A stretch of 64,000 bases of DNA from Scatophagus argus. Taxonomy: Eukaryota; Chordata; Actinopteri; Scatophagidae. Location of the stretch: positions 29,019,067 to 29,083,066 of the forward strand of contig NC_058493.1 of NCBI RefSeq assembly GCF_020382885.2, given 5' to 3'. The notes under the pieces were generated by a model. The model was given only the letters and a program-made list of their open reading frames with translations. It ran no database searches and was not told where the DNA came from. Numbering within the stretch: the first letter of the stretch is position 1; every line of letters begins with the position of its first letter. Position numbers and translations under genes: made by a program. Shown piece by piece: positions 57,949-64,000 of this stretch.

Positions 57949-58011
57949 GAGTCCGTCAGGATGATTAAACTGCTGCGTCGGTCCTCACCGAGCTCGACCT
58001 GAGAGAACAAG
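57949..58011 (+). other. Possible 5' non-coding exon of the adaptor gene
   Basis: A 63-base segment after acceptor TTTGACAG and before donor AACAAG/gtaaac. It contains stops in all frames relevant to the downstream gene, and the adaptor's coding exon begins just after its own acceptor (CTCTCTCAG at 59690), so at least one upstream non-coding exon is required. This is a candidate only. Confidence 0.25.
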
Positions 58012-59695
58012 GTAAACATCTACAGACCTCCTTCCTACTAAACAGGAAGTGACATCACACAACACATACCATGCATTTTGTTATGCATTTCTGACTCAAG
58101 GCATTTGCACACATTATGTGATATTTTATGCTGTTTAAATAAATAGGACCTCATGTTCATTGAGTAATGTTCACACTCCAGTTTCTCAAAGCCTGTACTT
58201 TAACACGCCGCACACACTGCAACTGATGGCCAACTAGCACCTGCATTCTGTGCTCACAAGAGAGTAAATAACTCTCCATGCCAGCAGGGGGCGGTGGCCT
58301 GTATTCAGCATTCAACATGCTCAATCAGCTAAAAAGCTGATCCCACCTGAGGAGCCGTCGTTACGCATCAAACTTTATGTTATAATCTTGTCCTTATTAG
58401 TGAAAATACGTGGAAGTGCACGTTCACAACAGAACATGATTGGCGTGTTTAGGTCTCCGATCACGCTCGCTGTTCGTTCCTCTGCTGTGTTTTTATACAC
58501 GTGCTCACACGGAGAGCCCAGGCTCTGACCTTTGACCTCCCGCCTGTCATGAGTTGTGTTAATAGCTGGCGCTTATTTACATGAAGTGAACCACAGAAAT
58601 GCAAATGTGTAGTCATAAAGTTTCTGTATCGCTGCTGTGTTCACTCCATTGCGTGCGTCACGCTGTAGCTCCTCCTCCTGCTTCTCCTGAAAGCTCTTCA
58701 GTTTGCACAGGCATGTTGACAGAAACTGAAACCAAACAGCCTGCAGCATATTTTCACTGTGTGATGTTTGTGTGCAGCTGAACCTAACATTTCATGTTGA
58801 AATTCTTCAACACATCCTGCAGATTAAACAACGAAATGTCGTCTGTAACTTCCTCCACCGGCAGGACGTCCTCCTCCGAGTCTCAAACTGCCTCAAAGTA
58901 CTGCCTCAAAGTACTGCAGGGACATCAATTTGTTTAATGATGTCATGTGTAGTTTACGTTAAAATAACTACTTTGCCATTATGGTGACAGTACGATGCAG
59001 GTGGTTAAGGTTAGTGAACGGCGCTAAACGCTGACTGTAGGAAACAGTTATGGTGGTGGAACGTAACTCACATGTACTCGAGAACTGTACCGAAGGCACC
59101 AGCAGTAGGATTTAGTGCCAACTAGTGGTGAGGCTGCAGATTACAACTAACTGAACACTCCTCCCTTTCTCCCTAAACACTACACACTGCGCCTTTAAGT
59201 ACTAATTTGAGGTACTTCTACTTTACTCAACATGTCTATTTCATGCTTCTTTGTACTTCTACTCCAGGATTGTATTTTTACTATCTCAGTCTGCCGGTTT
59301 TACTTCATGTTCAGATGACGATGATGTTGACTGAAGGACGTAGTGTTCTTTTGACAAAACAGCTAAATAAGCACTACAAAAAGCTGTTACTTTGCAGTGT
59401 ATCTTCACAGTGTGGTATTGGTACTTTTACTTCAGTAAAGCCTCTGTACGCTTCTTCCACCACTGGTTAGGACATCTCACTGATGCCATCTGGTATGAAT
59501 TCTGTCCAAAGCATCAAACCCTTTTCCCATAATCCAGTGCAGGTGTGTTCAGCTGTTAGTTCACGGCTGACGAAGTCGACCACGCCATCAGTAAATGTCA
59601 GCCTGAATTGTGTCACATTCCTGTCACACACTCGGAGGTCACACGGAGGTCAGCCCTCACGTGACTCACTTCCTGTTCTCTCTCTCTCAGCAATC

Positions 59696-61885
59696 ATGGC
59701 TACAGCTGGAGCGGAGGTCATTGGCTCGTGGTTCCTGTGGTCAGGACCCGTCACTTTCTTCATCCTCCTCCTCCTCCTCTCCATCTTCCTCACAGCTCTC
59801 TGCAGTGACTGCAGGAGGTCAGCAGCTTCTTCACTCTACATGTTGACAGTCTAGTTTTTCTATTCTGTAAGTTCACAGGTAGGTGGAGGTGCAGTTAAAC
59901 AGCAGGTGGCGCTAGCTCTCCAGTCAGTGGCATTAAACCACCACAGAGGAAGGGGACACAGACACAATACCACTTTGTCACTGAAGGAGCTCAAGGCAAA
60001 CTCAAGCGATGGAAAACATGATGGAAACCAGACATTTCTGTTAGTTTCACGTATTCATGTCTTGAAACGAGCCCCAAAGCTTCGGCATCACACCTGACGT
60101 CATGAGAGGTTGCTGTAAAGCTGCGTAGGTGAAGGTGATGTGCGAGGAAGGCGAACATGCTGTTTCAGTTAGGATGTAAAATGTGAACCTGCAGCCCAAG
60201 TTTGTGCAGATAAATGAGGCCCATCAAGTGCTTCCAAAGGTTCATCTGACTGACCAGAAGTTCACCTCATTTGTCTTTTTTTGGTTTTCTAGACATTCAT
60301 TTGAGCTGCAAGATTCTGAGGCCGACAAAACTCCCCCGAACCTCGTCAGGGTGGTGAGAGACCTTTGACCTCTGAGATTTTCATCTGTTTCAAACAATGA
60401 AAGCTTTGAGAGGATGGAACGTTGATGCAACATGTTTTTAACGCTGGCTGACAGGTGAAGCTGGAGGAGGCCATGGGAGCCAGAGAGAATCCAGCCATTG
60501 ACGACATCCAAAATGATGAAGGTGAGTGAACGTATGAACAGCATCACATTTCACCAAGAACAGACGAGCACTGAACAGACAGCTGAAAACAATAAAAGTA
60601 TCGACAAAGTCAGATTAAGGTGAGAATGGAAGCTCCAAAGTGTCAAAATGTGTCAAATGACGTATGTGTCAATAAAGGACAATCCTCTCTTATCATTATG
60701 GAAAACACAAAGAGGTCACATCTTCTTAAAATAAATATACTTTTGTAACATTGATTTAAAGACTGTCTGTTGTCTTTCACACTGTCAGAAGATAAGAAGA
60801 GAGTGCTGCTCGGTTTGGCCCGTTTTCTCACTAATGATGGGTGATTTTTTGTCTCTGCTCCACCCTTCACCATTTGTAGCTGCTGAAGTCTCCTTCACTC
60901 CCTGGAGGAGCCACTTGGGGGCGCCACAGAACCACGAAGGTTAGTCTGCCTCCTCCACGTGTCAAAGTGTTCAGGCTGTGTCTATCTTTAATGTGTGAAG
61001 GCTCCTGATTCTTTCATTTGATTTGGTCTCTTGTCTTATTTCTGTCTTGCACTCTGATTGTTCATGTCTTAATTTGTTTAACTGTGTGTGTGTGCGTGCG
61101 CGCGTGTGTCCTCAGGCGTTCAGACCAATGGCAGCACAGTGATGAAGACAACAAGTGAGTCTGCTGCTGGTGTTTTGTGTCCTGTTGTTGGAGAAATTCT
61201 TTTAGGTTTTTCTCTGTTCCGTTGTGTTTATGATTTATGGCTGTCGACACTTAGAGCATGTTGGACACTGAGTCACTACACTTCCCATGATGCTCTGTGT
61301 GTTCCACTCCTGCAGAGGAAAACGCTGTCCCGTTCACTCCGTGGAGGAGCCACCTGGGGGCGCCACAGAGCCACGGTCGGTAAACACTCTGAGGCCTAAG
61401 GGACACAGGGGGTGTGGCCGCAGGTGGACGTTTCTGTTCATTAGCTGCACATAATTAAAATGAATTTTTTCCCTAATTAAAGACTTCCAGCTTCTCTAAC
61501 GTGAAACTTGCTGCTTTGCTTCTCTTATGTGCAGCTGAACAAGTTGCAAAGGGAGGACGAGATAAAAGAGAGACGACAGACAGACAGGAAAGAAGAAGAA
61601 TTAGTAAAACTTTTCTTATTCAGTTTGTCTCTGTGTTCAGATCTGAACAGCTCCATCGGGGGACAGCCGAGCAGCGGCGACAGCAACGCTGACGTGTCAT
61701 CACCGCCCACCAATCCCGAGGCAGACGGGGACAGGAACGCAGTGTACGCTCAGGTCAGCAAGAAGGTGAGGCCGACCACGCCTCCAGTTCATACACCTGA
61801 GGAGGACGAGGAGGACGAGGAGGACGAGGAGGACGAGGAGTCCTCGCCTCCACTGCCTGACAGGAAGCCTCAGCTGGAGGGATGA
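59696..61885 (+). CDS. Single-pass transmembrane adaptor of LAT/LIME/PAG type
   Basis: Exons 59696-59817, 60293-60353, 60455-60521, 60880-60939, 61116-61154, 61316-61375, 61641-61885 give 217 intact residues. It has a very short outer N-terminus, one hydrophobic helix (about 15-35, rich in LLLLLSIF), then CSDCRR at 36-41, a juxtamembrane Cys pair followed by basic residues as in palmitoylated lymphocyte adaptors. The cytosolic tail contains a duplicated PWRSHLGAPQ motif (residues 91-100 and 125-134; exons 4 and 6), one tyrosine (Y172, in NAVYAQVSKK), a Glu/Asp run and a Pro-rich SSPPLPDRKP end. Y172 fits a phosphotyrosine docking site with YxxV. The family suggests immune-cell membrane scaffolding. 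I cannot name an ortholog. The weak donor of exon 6 (CACG/gtcggt) was chosen because it alone keeps the frame. Confidence 0.78.
61797..61842 (+). repeat. Coding GAGGAC hexamer repeat
   Basis: Near-perfect GAGGACGAG units encode the Glu/Asp run in the adaptor's last exon; the repeat is in frame and may vary in copy number between individuals. Confidence 0.85.
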
Positions 61886-62962
61886 TGACGGACATGAGAC
61901 AAAGTGTGACAGGACAGCAGCTGAACAGGAAACACCAACGATGATGGACGATGAAAAACAACAGCGGACGAACGAGGGAGGAACAGAGGATAAATCATGA
62001 AACAGAAGATAAAAGAAAGATGGCGTCTGTCCCAACGTTTTTCCAACATTTAGCTCACATTATCCATCAGATTTCAGATTCTCGTCCTTCCAGGCTTCCT
62101 CTGCGCTCTTAGAGCTGCAGCAATGATTCATCACAGTCACCTTCATCAAACATGTCGTATTATTTAAATATTATGTAAGGAACATTGTGGTTGTGACTGT
62201 CAGAAACTCACCTGAACTCACCTGAAGGTGTGGGAAACACTGTGGCAACATGCAGCCTGTTGTGCCTTCGACGATGTTTGGTTCTGTAAAGGTTGTGTAA
62301 AGGTTGCGACGGGAGCCGATGAGCACACTGACACTTCACAGAAGTTGTCAGTGTGCTTACTGAAAGCAGAAACTTTGTCCTGCTGGTGGAGATTTGAGGG
62401 GCTCCCCTTCCTCTGATCAGCCTGATCACACCGGGACTTTTCTGTAATATAAGCTACACAGTTTTCAGAGGTCTCATGACACAATATTGCTTCATCATGT
62501 GAACGTGGGTCATCAGGTTTGTGATTGGTGGATGCAACTTCAGAATAAAGTTGCAGCATTCAGAAAATCATTATGAGTCAGAAGATGCTGCTGTGTCATG
62601 CTGATGCCCAGCAGCCGAGCTCTGTGTGTGTGTGTGTGTGTGTGTGTGTCTTCTCGTAACACCCTGCTGTGAGTCACAGTTCGGCTGATGAGTTCTGGGG
62701 ATGAAAACCTGCCAACAGGCACGTTCACCACAACAACCTGCTGGACGTTTGCTGAGTGTTTGCTGAACGTTTGTGTGGTCTGTTTGTTCAGGACCAGGCT
62801 CTGCTCCACACTCAGCCTCGGGATCTGAATCCACTGTCCTTCCTGATCTGTGTGTTTTCTGGCACAGGACAAAGTTGGAAGTTAAAAGTGAAAGCAGTCA
62901 GATTTATTTCACGTTCTTTCTGTTGATACAGAGTAATAATTTAATGGTAACATGTCGGCTTT
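61886..62962. other. 3' flank of the adaptor gene
   Basis: No recognised coding exon; a GT microsatellite sits at about 62621-62650. AATAAA-type signals are not clearly placed, so I cannot fix the transcript end. Confidence 0.4.
62621..62650. repeat. GT microsatellite
   Basis: About 14 GT units. Confidence 0.9.
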
Positions 62963-63319
62963 AAGAAAAAGAAGAAGAATCACTTTATTGACAGTATATA
63001 TATTTTTACAAACACACACACTGAATTGGTCTTCTGCATTTGACCCATCCTTAGTTGAACACACACATGCAACACCCGGCAAATGACATGCAGTGAAACA
63101 CACACAGGAGCAGTGGGCAGCATCAAGCGCCCGGGGAGCATATTGGGGGGTTAAGTGCCTTGCTCAAGGGCACATCAGCCGGCTAATGGAGGGGGGGCAT
63201 TTTTCACATTAATCACTCCACCACACCCACATTTTTCCTGCCCATCCGGTGGGGGAATCGAACCGGTGACCCTCTGATCACAAGCCGCTTCTCCAACCTC
63301 TAGGCCACAGCTGCCCCCC
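62963..63319 (-). mobile_element. tRNA-derived fish SINE, reverse copy
   Basis: On the minus strand the element starts with GGGGGGCAGCTGTGGCC, has an RNA polymerase III B box, GGTTCGATTCC, at 63254-63264, then TTGAGCAAGGCACTTAACC and GCTCCCCGGGCGC as in the copy at 17771-18036, and ends in an AATAAAGTGATTCTTCTTC tail. Same family, more intact than the first copy. Not a functional tRNA. Confidence 0.87.
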
Positions 63320-64000
63320 ACAGAAGGTCCTGGGTTTGAGCCCCAGTGGAACCAGAACTCTGACTCAGTCAGTCAAGGGTAAGAGTTAGGACTGTTTTAA
63401 TCAAAGGAGTCCTAATCCAAAGCAGGCAGCAGCAGAAACACAGCAACAAATCTGTGTTTCAGTTAGTAACAACAGGGAAATATCTGATCATGCTAACTGA
63501 CATTATTCAGTCAGCGTTATTAGCATAAGTTTTGATAATTTGAGATGTATTTTGTTATTTGAGTGAAATTTAATTGAATTTATTGAAACAGCATGTTCAG
63601 ATGCAGCTCAGATGCTTCAGTTGTTACTCCAAACGGGTTGGATATTAGCATGCTAACATGCTACAGCTAGCAGCTGCATGTCAGCTGCTCCGGTGATGTC
63701 ATCATCAGCTGATCAAACGGCTGTGAAGTGCATTGTGGGTGATGTGATCACAGAGGAGATGAACATGAGTCTGAGCAGCTTGTGTGATTTATACCCAAAT
63801 CACTCAACAGTTTCGTTTTCCCACAATGCAATGCACAAAAGAATAAAGGAAATTACGAATTCAGTATTACAGTATTACTTTTCTCAGGTGTTTTGTGGTT
63901 TGTACTGAAGTTCATGATCAAACTGTCACAATCACTTCAAGTGTGGAGGCGTCACTGATCAGCTGGTTTTATCGCAGGATCCGCGTCTCCGCTGCTAATC
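63320..64000. other. Right edge, no recognised gene
   Basis: No exon or element recognised. A plus-strand frame at 63678-63908 has no family similarity. Confidence 0.5.

Overview
The window is nuclear DNA of a teleost fish, most likely a percomorph. Its genes are split into short exons by small GT-AG introns. It is full of CA/GT, CTGT and CTC microsatellites, and it carries tRNA-derived fish SINEs, Tc1-like transposon fragments and L2/Rex-like LINE scraps. Several proteins are plainly vertebrate families in their fish form. There is no CRISPR array, operon or prokaryotic feature.

Layout: 1-15.3 kb is mostly gene-poor. A few plausible exons and one CpG-rich block at 8.9-9.3 kb may belong to a gene I cannot identify. 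At 15.37-17.15 kb, minus strand, lies a complete five-exon secreted C-type lectin. 17.7-23.5 kb holds a SINE, a LINE reverse-transcriptase fossil, a truncated Tc1-like copy and a short interstitial telomere-like array. At 23.64-28.43 kb, plus strand, is a complete 13-exon gpn1 (GPN-loop GTPase 1, RNA polymerase II assembly). 29.2-35 kb holds a Tc1-like copy and many microsatellites. At 35.25-36.73 kb, plus strand, is a stathmin-4-like gene with an altered second tubulin-binding repeat. At 39.57-41.09 kb, minus strand, is an IL-17A/F gene, and at 48.97-51.27 kb, plus strand, a second IL-17A/F gene; the two are divergently transcribed about 8 kb apart. At 53.11-54.86 kb, plus strand, is a paqr8-like membrane progestin receptor split into five coding exons. 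At 59.70-61.89 kb, plus strand, is a small single-pass LAT/LIME/PAG-type adaptor with a duplicated 60-nt exon. The last 2 kb holds a reverse-strand SINE and no recognised gene.

How the genes relate: IL17A/F next to PAQR8 matches the mammalian IL17A-IL17F-MCM3-PAQR8 neighbourhood, so this part looks like an ancient conserved block, with MCM3 not seen here. The two IL-17 genes differ in a coherent way. The plus-strand gene keeps cysteines that could form the inter-subunit disulfide, and the minus-strand gene has lost both candidates, which predicts a different kind of dimer. The C-type lectin and the transmembrane adaptor are probably also immune genes, but they are unrelated neighbours, not a pathway unit.

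Gene models were built by hand from reading frame, splice consensus and family similarity. All add up to intact frames, but no transcript or database was consulted. I saw no previously undescribed multi-gene system. The most interesting signals are the stathmin repeat change, the IL-17 cysteine asymmetry, the adaptor exon duplication and the split paqr8 gene.
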